From: Archegozetes longisetosus
Taxonomy: Eukaryota > Arthropoda > Arachnida > Sarcoptiformes > Trhypochthoniidae
DNA: 64,000 bases
Assembly: GCA_018873245.2 (NCBI GenBank)
Contig: JAEMBT020000002.1
Location: 1,556,001 to 1,620,000, forward strand
Direction: 5' to 3'
Shown: one piece after another, positions 35,725-48,423 of the stretch
How the letters are laid out: each line of letters starts with the position of its first letter
How positions within the stretch are numbered: position 1 is the stretch's first letter
Notes under the pieces: generated by a model
What the model saw: the letters and a program-made list of their open reading frames with translations, nothing else
The model's database searches: none
Told to the model about the DNA's origin: nothing
Position numbers and translations under genes: made by a program

Positions 35725-36544
35725 TATTAAACATTAGTTTTCAGTCTAATCTCAACTTTTGATTTTTATGTGCCCTTTTGATTTCAGAAGTTAGGCAAGA
35801 AGTACATTTTGACTTCTATGCTTGATATGTACAACACAAATAATTTCAAATACACTAAAAATTTACACTTTTAAAAATTCATATTTCAAAAATAGTTACT
35901 TATTAAGATCTGATTCCTCTCATATAGTTTATCTTTGAACATCCTTCACTTTGATATAAATATCTTAGTGGTCAGTGGACAGTTTTATGAAGCGGACAGT
36001 GGTTATTATAACTTCGACCGTTCGTCGTAGAGCTTTCATTCAAGTTTTGTTAAACTCAGTATAAAATAAGCTTTCCAGTGATATATAAGATATAGTTTTC
36101 ACAAACTTGAGGACCTTTTTTGAATAAAAGTAATTATCCATTCAAGTTACGTACAGCTTGCTCTCAGCATTCAAACAACTGTTTTTGTCTCATTTTCCAT
36201 GTTCTTTTAACTTTATAAGTTAAATTTAATGTTTTTGAAAATTGTGATTAAACTAATTGTCCGATTGATTTCGGACTTTTTTAATTAAATAGTGAGAAAA
36301 ATTAGCTTTAAAATGATACAAGTATGTTTAATATTATTTTATTAAGCTTTAATTCACGTTTTTATATCTGAAATGTTGTCTGGAGTTAAAATCATATAAA
36401 TGAAAGTTAACAAGTTCTATGGTGAGTCACTTTATATTACTATCCCGTTAAACAGGGGGGCAGGACATACGGGACAGCATTTTTATCCCTCATAGAAAAG
36501 TATTATATGACGTCAGTGCTTTAAACGTTAAGCATAAAGTTGCT
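35725..36544. other. Intergenic, no gene recognised
   Basis: AT-rich, no coding frame. It ends at the 8-bp target site of the hAT element. Confidence 0.4.
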
Positions 36545-37303
36545 ATTTCAAGTAGTGATGCGCGATACTATCGATACATCGATAGCCATTGATGTTTTTT
36601 TCTATTGATAGTACGCTATCGAATGAATTATAAATGCGATAGTATCGCAATTGTTTTGTATACTATCGATAGTATCGCGCATTCGTAGAGTGATGCAATA
36701 AACACATTTTGTCAATTTAAAAATGAATAAAAATGAATTATTTTAGAATTATAAATGTGAATTAGATATTTTAAATATTGGTGAATCAGATATTGGAGAC
36801 ATCAATGATAATGAATACATTATTAAATTAATTTCTAGTCGAAAACGTAAGTTATGCTTTCAATTTCATTCGAGTTTATCGAAAAAGAATGCAAAAGTGA
36901 TGACGAATTGATCAAAGAGGTAAATGAAATTAACGTGACGTATCTTTTCTTATAAAAATACTAATTAAATTAAATAATTACAATTCTTATCTCAATATTA
37001 AATTTATTGCAGATTACGAGAGCTGCGACTATATTGACCAAATTTATCTCAAATTTTGATTCTTCAGACGGTTCAGATGTCGACCAAAATAATGAGACAC
37101 AAAATAATGAATACGGAAATATATTTATTAAATTTGTTCTATATTTAATTCTATGTGACACCCATATCATTTATTAAATAATTTCCCTCTTTTAGTCCGA
37201 TATTAAAACGACTGAAAAGCATATTCAGATTAAGAAAAACACACTTTGGATTTCATTAGCAAAAATGAAACAAATTATCCAAAATTAAATTGTAAGGGAT
37301 GGC

Positions 37304-37498
37304 TTGCAATACGTTTGTCTTAACGATTATTGTATGTCTGACCATTCAAATAATCAGTTTAAATCAAATAAACGACAGTTCAAAGAACATATGGAAGGAC
37401 AAGCTTTTGATATCGAGTGTGAAATATGTATAAATTTTTCGCATTTTTCTACTCATAGAAACTATATTAAGCATAAAAATAAGTTTCATAAAAATTAG
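37304..37498 (+). other. Short frame with C2H2-like zinc finger inside the hAT element
   Basis: The frame ends with CEICINFSHFSTHRNYIKHKNKFH, which fits a C-x2-C...H-type finger. Upstream plus-strand pieces have exon-like edges. One is 36775-36848, encoding GESDIGDINDNEYIIKLISS before a GTAAGT donor. Another is 36870-36930 before a GTAAAT donor, and a third starts after a TTGCAG acceptor near 37014 and reads ITRAATILTKFISNFDSSDG. They may form a second gene of the element or captured sequence. The exons could not be joined with confidence. Confidence 0.35.
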
Positions 37499-37784
37499 AA
37501 TTTAGTATCTGTTCTTGTCACCTTAATATTAAAAAAAATTACAATTGAAATCTTGGCAAATATTCTTTTATCATTTACTAATTAATTAAAACTATCATTA
37601 TATTAAATATAACAATGGGATACCCATTATATCGAATACGTCTATGGGATACTCATTATATCGATTAATACGAGTGTTATTTAAATAGAGGACAAACATA
37701 TGTTCTCATAATGACATTATTTTATTTAAATTTATGAAATCTATTTGTAATAACAATATTTAATCATTGTAAATCTCAATCCAT

Positions 37785-39842
37785 TTATCTTTCGACAAAT
37801 TTCCCAATATAATTATCTTTTCCAATCTTTTCGGATCTAATCTTTCTTTTATTATTTATAGTATTACCAGCTTTAGAAAAGACCCTTTCTGTTGGAACTG
37901 ATGTAGCGACAACAGATAAGTATTTTATAGCCATTTCATATAAATTTGGATAAATAACTTTATTTTTTGACCAAAATGAAATTGGATTTTCACTCCGATC
38001 GATAAGTGGTAAATGTAAATATTGGCGAAGCGACACATTTAATCCTCCAATTGAATCTTCCATTGCATTAATGCGATAAGTAACTAGTTTGTCGTGAAAT
38101 GCCCAAATGTCATCATTGCTTGAGGTTTGAATCGTTGTTGATAAATTAGAATAATTTTTGCTTAATCCATTTAGTTCAGAATTTACTTCTGCAATGGCAG
38201 AAGCACATGTTAGTGTGTTTTCAAAATGAAGTTTTTTAAAACGCGGATCAAGAATTGTTGCCATTGCTATCAATTTTGATCTTTCAATTTCTCCAAATCT
38301 TTATGCAAAGTTCAATTGTAAGGTTTCTTTGAAATATTTGCCAAGTGAGGTATGATATGGTGCGTTTGTCAACACATTATTCAGACATTTCAATAAAGGA
38401 ATAACTTTACTTACTCCTATATGTCTTTCTACCGATAATTCTCTTGTTACTGCTTCAACAGGTTTGAGTATAGTTATTAAGTCCTTAATTGAATCTATCT
38501 TAGTCTTTCCTAAAATTAAAATTAAATATAGTGGGTATCCCATAGGACCAATGTATTAATCGATATAATAGGTATCCCATAGAGCTAATTTTAAAAATTA
38601 ATGTTACCTAAGATTTGTGTCCCATTAATATCGGAAAGTACAAAAATTATAAATCGATTCAATGTTACAAATCTCTCCAGCATATAGTACACTTAGTTCC
38701 AACGTGTTTTAACAGCTTGGGTTAGTTTCAGAACGGAAGTCCTATTTTTTGTTGTTCAGATCGTAATCGGTCACTTGCTTTAACGCTTTGTTAAAAAAAA
38801 GTAACAATATCCTTTACATCCCCAATAACTTCTTCAAAGTTTGATGAATGATTTATAGTTTCGGTAACCATTAAGTTAATAAGATGCGCAATACAACGTG
38901 TTTATTTTTCCCAAAAAGATCTTGACATGTTTTGGTTATATTAGCTCCGCAATCTGTAATACAACAGACAACTTGATCCTGACAAATGTTCCATTCGCCA
39001 AGAATTTCTTCAATTAAAGACTTAATATTGTCAGAAGTGTGGGTGGAGTCCATGAGCCTCACATATAGAACAATGCTTTCCATTTGAATTTCTTGTATGA
39101 AATGACATGTGAGGCTTAAATAAGACTTGACATTATGATTGTCGATCCATATATCACATGCTAAACTAATCTAGTTAACTTTACTGATTTTGCTTTTTAA
39201 ATATTGCTTAGCGATTACAAATTTATCATCTAAGTCTGATGTTATTGTTTTGCGATGAGGAATTTGATAGCGTGGTTCCAAATTTTTAATAAATAGCCTA
39301 AAATCTTCTTCTTCGACAATATCTAATGGCGTATTATCCCTAAAATAAAAGGTTTATAGTTAAAAGTAAAATTACATTATTTCGAATAATGGATATCCCA
39401 TAGAAATAATACATTTTTCGATATAATAGTTGTGACTTTATGATTATTATTCAATTATATTCTACAATTTCTTACTTGCAAATTAAAAATAAAGGGGTCT
39501 CTGTAATTTTCCTATTTCTTGAACCTTCTGGAGAAAATGTTGACATATTTGCAATTGTTTCTTCTATAGTCGTTTGCTTAAATTGAGATGAATTTGATTT
39601 TTGGAGATAATTTTGATCATTTTCTTCGATTTCGGCGTTTTCACAATCGACAACAACTGATAAATCATTATTATTCGCAAGATTATACTTAGATAGATGT
39701 TTTCGTTTTAAATGATCCCATAAATTCGTAGTATTTCCCGAAAATGTTAATTGTTTAGACATTCTTTGCATTTTATGCTATTGTAACTTAATTCTCAAAA
39801 ATAATCCCAAACATTACTTTTCGCACGTTTTCGAGACGCCAT
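37785..39842 (-). pseudogene. Broken hAT transposase with BED zinc finger
   Basis: It begins MASRKRAKSNVWDYF at 39842, the start of a BED finger. A stop follows, then the CKEC pair, a one-base frame change, and LTFSGNTTNLWDHLKRKH (39700-39771), the rest of the finger. Middle pieces lie at 38871-39083 (VVCCITDCGANITKTC, the catalytic-region Asp) and 38301-38543. The C-terminal dimerisation region at 37785-38273 contains VPTERVFSKAGNTINNKR, diagnostic of hAT. Several stops and frame changes separate the blocks, some of which could be introns. The BED-finger damage makes it non-functional. Confidence 0.85.
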
Positions 39843-40767
39843 GTTTGTAATGGTGTTTTTAGCACGTGTGTGATTTAATATTGTCATTAACATACTGATA
39901 GCTCTCATCAAAGAGTGCGTATATTTTATAATGGGTATCCCATAGGCGCTAGCGACACCTATAACTGAATTACGACTATCGATACTATCGCGATATTTTC
40001 ACGAAATATCGATATTATCGATAGTAATGTCTACCACCATTGATAGGCTTATCGATTTTTTTATTTTCACTATCGCGCATCATTAACTTCAAGTATAATC
40101 CATTATAAATACCACTTAATGGCTCAACAAGCAGAACAACAATAGCAAAATATGATATTTTTAGAAGAATTTCTGTATTATTTTGTCGAACCAAAAGTTC
40201 TTGCCAACCCTTTTTATTCCTTGGTTATAGGGATGTTTTTCAATATTCTTATCGAATAATATTCACTTATGTATTTACTACGTATTATTGAAGTTTCACA
40301 TAGTTATCATTTTGATTTTAATGTTGGGAAATTTTTTTGACAAAACTTCCTGAAAGTGTAACATGGCAAGATTAGAAGTAAATAATAAGGGCATTATGAG
40401 TTATCGGGGGATAAGCCAAGTAAAATCGAAAATCAACCTTGGATGCAATAGCTTGCATAAATGTCTAAAATAAAAAAGAACTTTTGGTTTCAGACTCAAA
40501 AAGTCGTTAAATGCCAAATGAATTGTAAGCCCATATCATTGAAATAAGTAAGAAAAGAGTTAAGGCTCCCCGCAGAGTCGAAGCCAGAGCTTTTGATTCA
40601 CTTTATATGCACTAAGGATTAATGAATTTATCCCACTCTATGTTAAGATTTGATAAAAGTTATATTGAATCAAATTTATTTTACTTTAAAGTTAGCTATT
40701 TTAGAGAATATAAATAAAATGAAAAAGCCGCTTAATCTGTGAGTTTAAAAGAGTTGAATGTTTAACT

Positions 40768-40849
40768 TCCTAAGTGGCCTAGTGGTTAGTGTACTGACCA
40801 CTAGTAGAGTAGGGCTGGGTTCGCGTACTCTCTTCATAACTTCTTTTTT
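40768..40849 (+). tRNA. tRNA-like Pol III unit, probably pseudogene or SINE head
   Basis: An A-box-like TGGCCTAGTGG starts at 40775 and a B-box-like GGTTCGCGTAC at 40818. The spacing of 43 nt is right for a tRNA. A T-run at 40843-40848 could terminate Pol III. The acceptor ends pair only partly and the T and anticodon stems are weak, so this is more likely a tRNA-derived remnant or SINE head than a working tRNA. The anticodon cannot be assigned. Confidence 0.35.
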
Positions 40850-40901
40850 ATATGAAAATATGATTTTTACTTGAATTTTTCATTTAAAAATTTGACTTAC
40901 T

Positions 40902-41110
40902 ACGTGTTTCTTACTTAATTTATTGCTTAGTTTCATGTTCACTATTGGTTTTGTTGAGTTTACTTTTGATTATTTTATAATTAACTATGAAAATAAGATT
41001 TTTTTTGACTTGACAGTCGGATGTTATTGTCAATTATAAAATAATCAAAATTAAACTCAACAAAATCAATAATGAACATGAAAATAAGCAATAAATTAAT
41101 TAAGAAATCA
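40902..41110. repeat. Snapback repeat, about 88-bp arms
   Basis: 40902-40989 and 41024-41110 are inverted copies (for example AAAACCAATAGTGAAC against GTTCACTATTGGTTTT, with mismatches) around a loop of about 34 bp. It is the core of the larger foldback region 40181-41722. Confidence 0.7.
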
Positions 41111-42204
41111 AATATACTAAGAATTACAGCCCATAATGTGCAGTAAGGTTCAACTTATAATATAGGATTGAGGAACAGCTTCGTTTCAAATCATATAAAT
41201 AAAATTGAATTAATCTTGTAATAATCATGTATTGCACAGATTTATTGCTAATCCGCTAAATAACACAAACAGTTTTTGTGATTTATCTTAGTGTAAAAAT
41301 AAATGATTTCAATGAATTAAACTCAGAAAACTTATTCTTTTAAATCGATATACCAATACATGGGAAATTTTTAAAGATTTTGATCAGATTTTTCTATCAT
41401 CTCCTTATAAACCTTTGCCCCCTGGGATTCACAATCAGTATTAAAAGGTCCAATATCTGCAGTGGCGTTTGACGACTTTTTGAGTCTGAAACTAAACTTT
41501 TTTTAAAGGACTTTTGAAGGAAACTCATATGCTAAAATTCGGGGTGATTAACAAGAGTCAAGAATTTTTTTGAATTATCTTGTTGCCTGATCCCTGGTAA
41601 ACGAACTTAATTATAGGTGGATAGCATGTTCATCTGATGATAAAAACCAACCTTTAGTATCTTTTACTGTTTTTGAAATATTTGAAAAATAAAGTTGGCA
41701 AAGACTCTTGGTTCGACCGAATATTTTAACATTTTCTTCATACATTAACCTCATAGATTATCTTTTTAGATAGAGATCTTTATCGTAGGTTTTTTCATCT
41801 ATTGAGAAAAAAATAGTTGAAATTTAAGCGAAAATGAGAATCGTAAAACTCAATGAAAGATTATAAAGTTTTTAGCTAATATTACCTTTAAATAGATATC
41901 TTTTAAAAAGGGCATTATTTTTCAAAAAGGTAGATTTTTGAAGTGGAATTTATTGAAATTATTGATTATTTTTAAATGTAAAAACTCAACATTCGACCTA
42001 ACAAAGTGAAAAATTTCACCTTCCCCCTTCACATCCTTTTCTGGTTTCTCTGAAATACCTCCGAAAACCGCTTAAGCTTACTTATGATTTAGTGTGCTAA
42101 TTGACTGCTCTGAACTTTTTTTTCTTATTAAGACCACGGTTTTTCACTTAAAATATTGGAATATTGTGCTCTCAAAAGTGACTGCGCTGAATGGGCGTAT
42201 ATAT

Positions 42205-42965
42205 TACTAATATATGCGAGACACGCCCACTTATTTGTGAAATAAGTTCGTTTGAATTCCAACTAATACTCAAACCAAAGCTGAGTGTATAGATCATTAT
42301 AAAAATCATTGTTGAAAATTGAATCAAAGATTGAAAGAAACCACAGCCACGTTTGATAAACAGTTTAGAAATTAGTTTAAAATTAAGGAGTAAACTTTTG
42401 AAAATATTAATTAAGTTAAAATGTGAATATATCTATTTAATAATCTATCTTTTGAATCGCTTTCTGAATCTGACAAGCTCTCAAGATCATTCGGTGTATT
42501 ATCTGAGTCTGAGAACTCGTGAGATTCAGGCAGTGGTTCATCATCGGAAGCAATATGTGATGGACCACTCAAAAACGGAGTGGTACCATTCAAGAACTTC
42601 TTGAAAGTCAAACCCGGGTTTCTTATTTCAAGAAGATCCAGGAATAGACGAACCAGTTAACTTGTTCTTTCAAATAATTGGGAGATCGTGGAGACTTGAT
42701 AAATAATTTGACGTGTCTCCACAATCTCCCTATTCTATCTATATGAACAACGTGGACAGTCTCTATATAGAATAAGCCTCACAAATTTCTAAAGAGTTTA
42801 TCAAGAATTAATGAGCCAATGTGATTGCTTTCAATCTTTAATTCAATTTTCAACAATAATTTCTATAACACTCTGCACACTCAGCTTTAGTTTAAACATT
42901 AGTTGGAATTTAAACAATCGTATTTCATGAACGGGTAGTGGTGTGTCGCATATTTCGATCCGTCT
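42205..42965. mobile_element. Foldback/MITE with about 180-bp diverged ends
   Basis: 42205-42390 and 42775-42965 are inverted relatives. AATTCCAACTAAT, AAAGCTGAGTGT and TTGTTGAAAATTGAATYAAA appear in both, in opposite orientation. Two further internal hairpins occur at 42678-42730 (GGGAGATCGTGGAGAC paired with GTCTCCACAATCTCCC) and 42731-42776. A minus-strand frame at 42411-42611 encodes an acidic, serine-rich peptide of unknown origin, perhaps captured. Confidence 0.65.
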
Positions 42966-43049
42966 CGTAGAGTGCTATCTATTAGACCCATCACATGATT
43001 TGTACGATGTGCCCATTTAGAATTCAAAGAAGCGTTAATTATACAAAAG

Positions 43050-43150
43050 TGGGCGTATCTCTTGAACGGATAGGCGTAACTTAAAAAGTCTTAAGACTTC
43101 TGCTTGTCTCGGAAAGTACTATCGATTTGAGTCCTCTTTCGATTTTTATG
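43050..43150. repeat. Diverged third relative of the hairpin-repeat flank
   Basis: TATCTCTTGAACGGAT, then GGCGTAACTTAA and later ACTATCGATTTGA, follow the order seen after the hairpin at 6660-6740 and 31470-31560. The hairpin itself is not preserved here. Confidence 0.4.
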
Positions 43151-45794
43151 GAGTCGCACCGATTTACTCCCCCTTAACCTTCTCGATACCCATTCAAATA
43201 AGTAGAAAAAATCGAAATTGATTTGAATTCGTTTTGCGATACTTATCAACTGACATGTGCCAAGAAAACGTTACTCATAAGCCACAAATATTGACTATCA
43301 ATAATTGAAAATATTGTAGCTCTAAATGAATGTATTGACAAATATATATTTATATAAATTTAGAACTCATTTTGATCAGTTTTTCATTCTTTCCTTTTGC
43401 CAGAAACTTCTTTTTTGCGGCACTAGTTTTTAGCCCTTAGTTATGCTTTGCATTTGATAGCTGAAGCCGGAACATTGTAACTTGAAATGTCATTTTCTTC
43501 GGATTACGACAACAAAATAGATTAAAGAATGAAAATTCAATATAAGGTAACCGTATCTTAGATCTGAACATACTAATAAATTTGTGATAAAGATATTATT
43601 ATATGCAAGTCTCAACAGAACCCCATTCTCAGGCTTACGACATTCGAGTTGAAAGTGAAGTATTTACTGACAATAATTATTTTGAAAGACTTCTTTTTAA
43701 GAAGGCAAAGGGACAAAAGCTGCAGTTTTCACTAAAATTATTTACAAATAAATGGTCAGCGGTATGATGGAACCGGATAATTTAAGATCAGGTGTATTAT
43801 GATTGGAGATTTTAATTTTTCAAATGTTAGAGATTGAAAATTTTGCTCATTCGAATTTTGTCAAATCATTCCGTTTACTAATCTTAATACGAGTTATGTT
43901 ATAGTTCAAGTAATTATACATAAATTCAGTAGTCGCCAAAATTATTAGAATAACTATTTCTAGTCTATCAATTTCATGGCAAACTATTAATTTCCACGTT
44001 AAGCAAAAATTGCTGGAAGTTTTCAATAATTTACTAGTTATTCCCTCGATATCTGTATATTAGGATAATTGATAAGTTCTTAGCATAAAATACTAACAGT
44101 GATTTTTTCAGTGATAATAGAAAAAGTAAACACTTATATCGAACGAGATCGAGACGATTCCTCTCATTGAGCAGTAAGTTAACATCGTCTGTAACAAGTA
44201 ATCTCATTTGTGGTTAATGTGTGTAAAAGATCGAATAGCTTTTAATTTTAATCAAAAAGGTGGACAAACATTTACTTTTTTCATACTTTTCATAACAACG
44301 GGAACACGAGTGACTTAATAAATTTCTTGTCGTAAATATAACTACAATTCTTAAACTGTCATATGACAAAAAATTTTGAAGACTAATCTTAGCAGTCCTC
44401 AGACGTGGCATCAAGTTTCTGAGGATTGAATGTGTCATCATTTGAAAGGTAGAAAAATGATTTCGTCAGATCCTTTAGTCATAGCGGACAAGTAATTATA
44501 ATTGATTAAAAATTAATAGTAAGTGGACTTCTTTTAGCTTTATAATGCCTCAAAATCTTTGAGCCATTCAATGCTGTTGCAGGTTCTTGGTTAGGAGGCT
44601 AAAAGTCTGAAATTGAACGTTCTGATCTGTGGGGCAAATGCTTCTCAACATTAATATGTCTGTTAACTTGTTATCAAAAGTCTTATTAATGTTTGACAAT
44701 AAGTAATCGATCGATGCATCAAATAGTTTCAAAGTTTATCGGTGCGATTTTCTTTTAGTACAGACCCACAGTTCAATTTTCTGACAAATCTCTGTGGCTA
44801 TAAGTAAAGCCTTACACTTTACACTTACCTGCCGCTATCGACAATTGCGAAAATTTTCTCCTCTCATACTTTCAAAGTTGATATCAATATAGAGATGAAC
44901 ACCTTGAACAATAGTTATTTAATTTAATAGTTAGAAATTAGTTTTCCGTACTATAATCCCTATTGGATTAGAAAACAAAACTATTTAGTGCACAAAATAT
45001 ATGTTTATTTTGAAGACTGTTCTGAGACAATCTCTAATACGAGCTCATGATTGTAATACTTGTTTTCATTCAAATATTTGATATAAAGTGAAACTAAATT
45101 AGACCAAACAATATTATATTATATAATTACGATTTATATATTAGAACCATAAAACTGATTACTTTTTACGCAATATATGAATCACTTCTCTACACTTAGT
45201 TGAGTTCTAGAGTCAAAACTATTGGCAAACTTAATAGTTCTATATTTGAACAAATAATACGAAATGGGCAAAATATTATCAAATATTTAATTATTGTAAA
45301 TAAATTCTACTAGAATTGAAACAGAAATTAAATATTCTTCCCAAACACAACTATAGAGATATGCGCAAAAAATCACAAATGAAATCAATTGTTGTGCTAA
45401 TGTAATCAAACAATTGAGTTGATAAATATTAATATAATTATCGTCCACTGCTTAATCACAATTTTCTTAGAAAAATATATAATTAATTTAATCAAATTGT
45501 AATTTGGCAACAATCTCATGAAAAACTCCACGAGTTTATATATCATATTCAAATTGTGTATTACTTAATATAGAATTTAAGCAAATAGTAGTTGGATCGC
45601 GAATGAAAAGGTTTAGCAAAAGTTGTCTTTAAGCGTCTTAATAAAGTTTTGAATAACAATAAAATAAAATATTTCAATTAGATTACTGAATGTTTAACTC
45701 GAAACACGTTTTGTCAAATACTTGTTTTCAAGTAAGTATATATAAAACTACTAGAAAAATATTCAAAGTAAAAAAATACTAAAATTTGTCAAAC
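43151..45794. other. Intergenic, no gene recognised
   Basis: AT-rich. The only longer open frame, 44214-44441 on the minus strand, has no domain or splice support. The far end is the 3' flank of the first Myb/SANT-like gene. Confidence 0.4.
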
Positions 45795-48423
45795 TTATTG
45801 ATAATTAAAACTAAAGTCAAAATCAGGTTTATCTTTAAGAGTCATAATCTTATTGTAAGTTCTTTCTTGACTCAAATGTTTTAAATCCATGCTATGAAAC
45901 CATTCGAATAGTGGATAAATATTTGACGCTGTCCTATAGTTAGGCGCGTATTGAAGTAACTGAAACAAAAATAAAGATTTTAAATTCAAACAACTTGTTC
46001 CAGAAAACAATTTAATCTCATAAATACTGTACCTGAACATAAACTGATTTGAAATTCTGAAAAAATTCTCTACACTTAATAGAAGTAAATTCATTATATC
46101 CAATATCTATCATCCCTTCTGAAACTCTCATCCATTTATCATCACTTTTAGAGTCAACCAAAAAGTAGTTTTTATTCTTATTTATCAATTCAACGATTGA
46201 GTAAAATATTTCTATTTCTTCAGCATTTGGTTTAAGAAATCGGAACTTAACTACTGATAAATCGGTTGACTTTTTAGGCAAAACATTTAGGCTGTTATCA
46301 TATTTAACGGTAACTACTATTACATAACGTTTTGGAGTTTCTGATAGTTTGAAATTAATAACTTTTGTAATTTCCAGTTTTCTATAGGAACACATTTTTC
46401 TTCTCTCTTGTCAACGATCTCCTCTGAAATTATGTTCTCATTCAGTTTGAGTCCTTCTAATTGTTCATCAATTTGTTTGATGGAAACAGAGTTGAACTCG
46501 TTTACAAGTAGTTGTTTTCTTGGTTCAATTCTATTTAAACCGATGGGTTTACTGGTATTCAACTTATCATTTAGTTCAGTCTCTATTCCTTTTCCGTCTA
46601 TTACAGAAATCCTTTTGTCAAACATTTTACGCTTTTTATCAATTCTTCGAAATAATCTAACTCGAAGAAGTGGTTCTAAATTCAATTTATAGATGAACTC
46701 AAACAGTGGATAAGTAGAAGATGCAGTCTCATAGTCAGGCGAATGAGTCAGTGTCTAAAAAGTAAAATAAACCTGAAATCTATTTTGAATTTGGGTTGTG
46801 AGATAAAATGAAATACCAGTTTATAATAGTTGCACACATAAGAAGTGAACGTTTGTTCACATTTCGTAGCAGTAAAGCTTAGAAATCCATTTACTGTCAT
46901 CTCATTAGACACCAATTCCCAAAAGTTTTTCGCATTTCTACCCATTTCAGCCACAATTGAATCCATTATTAGCATCATTAATTTGAATGCTTTCATATCA
47001 TTATCACTTAATTTCGAGGCTTCAGTGATCATTTGCTTCTGGAGAAGTTCCTTAGATTTAGATTTAGATTTTCTCTTACTCTTCTTTTTATGGCTTTTAT
47101 TCGAATTATTTAAATTGAACGCCGAATTATCTGTAGAATTTGCACAAATTCTAGTATCATTTGCATTCACCTTCGATTTAGTCAAATCTTTCTCGACTTG
47201 ATATTCATTCAAAACCAAACTTTTCTTCTGTTTGTTAATTTTTATCTCAAAATTTTTGCGTAACTCTATAATTGTTTCAAGGCTTTTTGTTTTAATAAAA
47301 TATTTTAGGTCTAATGAATGAATTGATTCAAAAAGTGGATAAACTTTATAAGCCAACTCATAATTGGGGGCATTTTCGAGCACCTGAAAAAATGTTTAAC
47401 ACCTTCAATGTTTTCATGTCATACTAACTACTCTTAATTACCTTTTTATATAAATTAACAGACCCCATGAAGCTATCCATACATTTCTTTGGACTCCATT
47501 TATTGTGACCGATAATTATCATCGAATTCGATACTACTTTCCAACTATTGTTTAAGTTTACTTTTGAGGATTCAGTTTTAAATAGATAGATATTTTCAGT
47601 TATTATTCGTAACAATGACCTGTATGCATTTGTCTCATCGGAACTGAATTTTAGAACAATTGTTGAGACATTTTCTAACTCTTCAACTGCTGTTTCAAAA
47701 TAGAGTTGACTTGAATTTGGTGTTCGGCCAGGATTTTGGATCTTTGGACCAAAATAATTGATTAATTGCTTCGGTTGAGTCCTAAAGTCGTTAAGATAAG
47801 CGGAACTGTTGTTTGCGACTAATTCTGATTTCAACGAATTAGTAACTGGTTGGTTACTTAAACTTTTGATCACTTCCTCATTAACGGGAGCGTTTTCATT
47901 ATTGATAACTTTAGGTTTAGGCAAATTATCAATTGTTTCATTCACAATAAAGTCATTAGAGTCAAGAAAATTCTGAACTTTATTTATTGTATTGATTGAA
48001 TCTTCGTTTAAGTCAATTAAAGCTGAACTTAAACTACCCTCAATAGTACTCGTAGGTTTCACGGATTTTAGTGACTCTTTTGCAGATGGAATACTTGAAA
48101 CTCTTGAGTTTCCTTTGTTTGTTGGCAAAACTCTAATTCTCGATAAGTTATCAATAATTTGTTTACAACTTGTTATTAAAACGTACTCTTCGAAATCAAA
48201 ATCAAATATCTAAAGAGAAAAGAAAATCAATTAAAAAATATAGGAATAAATAGTTGGCTAATACCTCAAACGAGTGCGTTTCGTGTGAAATGTTTTCATT
48301 TATTTGTGTTTGTATTGCACTCAAAACAATACTAAAAGTGATATTCGAGTTGTCATCAATAATAATACGATGATTGAAATCATTTAATTGAACCAAACAT
48401 TTGAAGCTCTTGTTTGACATCAT
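45795..48423 (-). CDS. Large protein with serial Myb/SANT-like modules, paralogue A
   Basis: Minus-strand exons are 48265-48423, 47442-48209, 46817-47383, 46033-46754 (with a problem, below) and 45795-45959; the introns are 55-73 bp. The N-terminal 75 residues (FKCLVQLNDFNHRIII through EEYVLI and LSRIRVLP) match paralogue B and could be a ubiquitin/PB1-like fold. Three modules follow with the pattern W-x(6)-M-x3-G-x(2-3)-w-x3-KC-x3-F-x(5-7)-Y-k, typical of Myb/SANT-like (trihelix) DNA-binding helices. Each is followed, across an intron, by a linker beginning APNYxxAxxxYPLFExxHSxDLK. The 46033-46754 exon changes frame near 46320-46400: either a short intron whose ends I could not fix, or a one-base defect. 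I infer a nuclear DNA-binding role for this gene and paralogue B. Length would be about 785-790 residues. Confidence 0.7.

Larger units (their letters stand above)
36553..40085 (-). mobile_element. hAT-superfamily transposon, full-length but decayed
   Basis: TIRs TAGTGATGCGCGATA (left) and TAATGATGCGCGATA (right, read inward) are flanked by ATTTCAAG (36545-36552) and ACTTCAAG (40086-40093), a one-mismatch 8-bp target duplication. Subterminal TATCGATA motifs are dense within about 120 bp of both ends and are likely transposase-binding sites. It is 3.5 kb long with a broken transposase on the minus strand. Confidence 0.9.
40181..41722. repeat. Degenerate foldback region with nested inverted pairs
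   Basis: Outer pair: 40181-40209 and 41693-41722 (TCGAACCAAAAGTTCTTGCC and its diverged complement). Inner pair: 40474-40515 and 41464-41503 (TTTCAGACTCAAAAAGTCGT). Innermost pair: 40902-40989 and 41024-41110. The nesting suggests one large, eroded foldback element; the stretches between the pairs no longer align. Confidence 0.5.

Noticed and set aside
44214-44441. 75-codon minus-strand frame as a gene
   Set aside because: No recognised domain or splice partner; composition matches the surrounding noncoding DNA.
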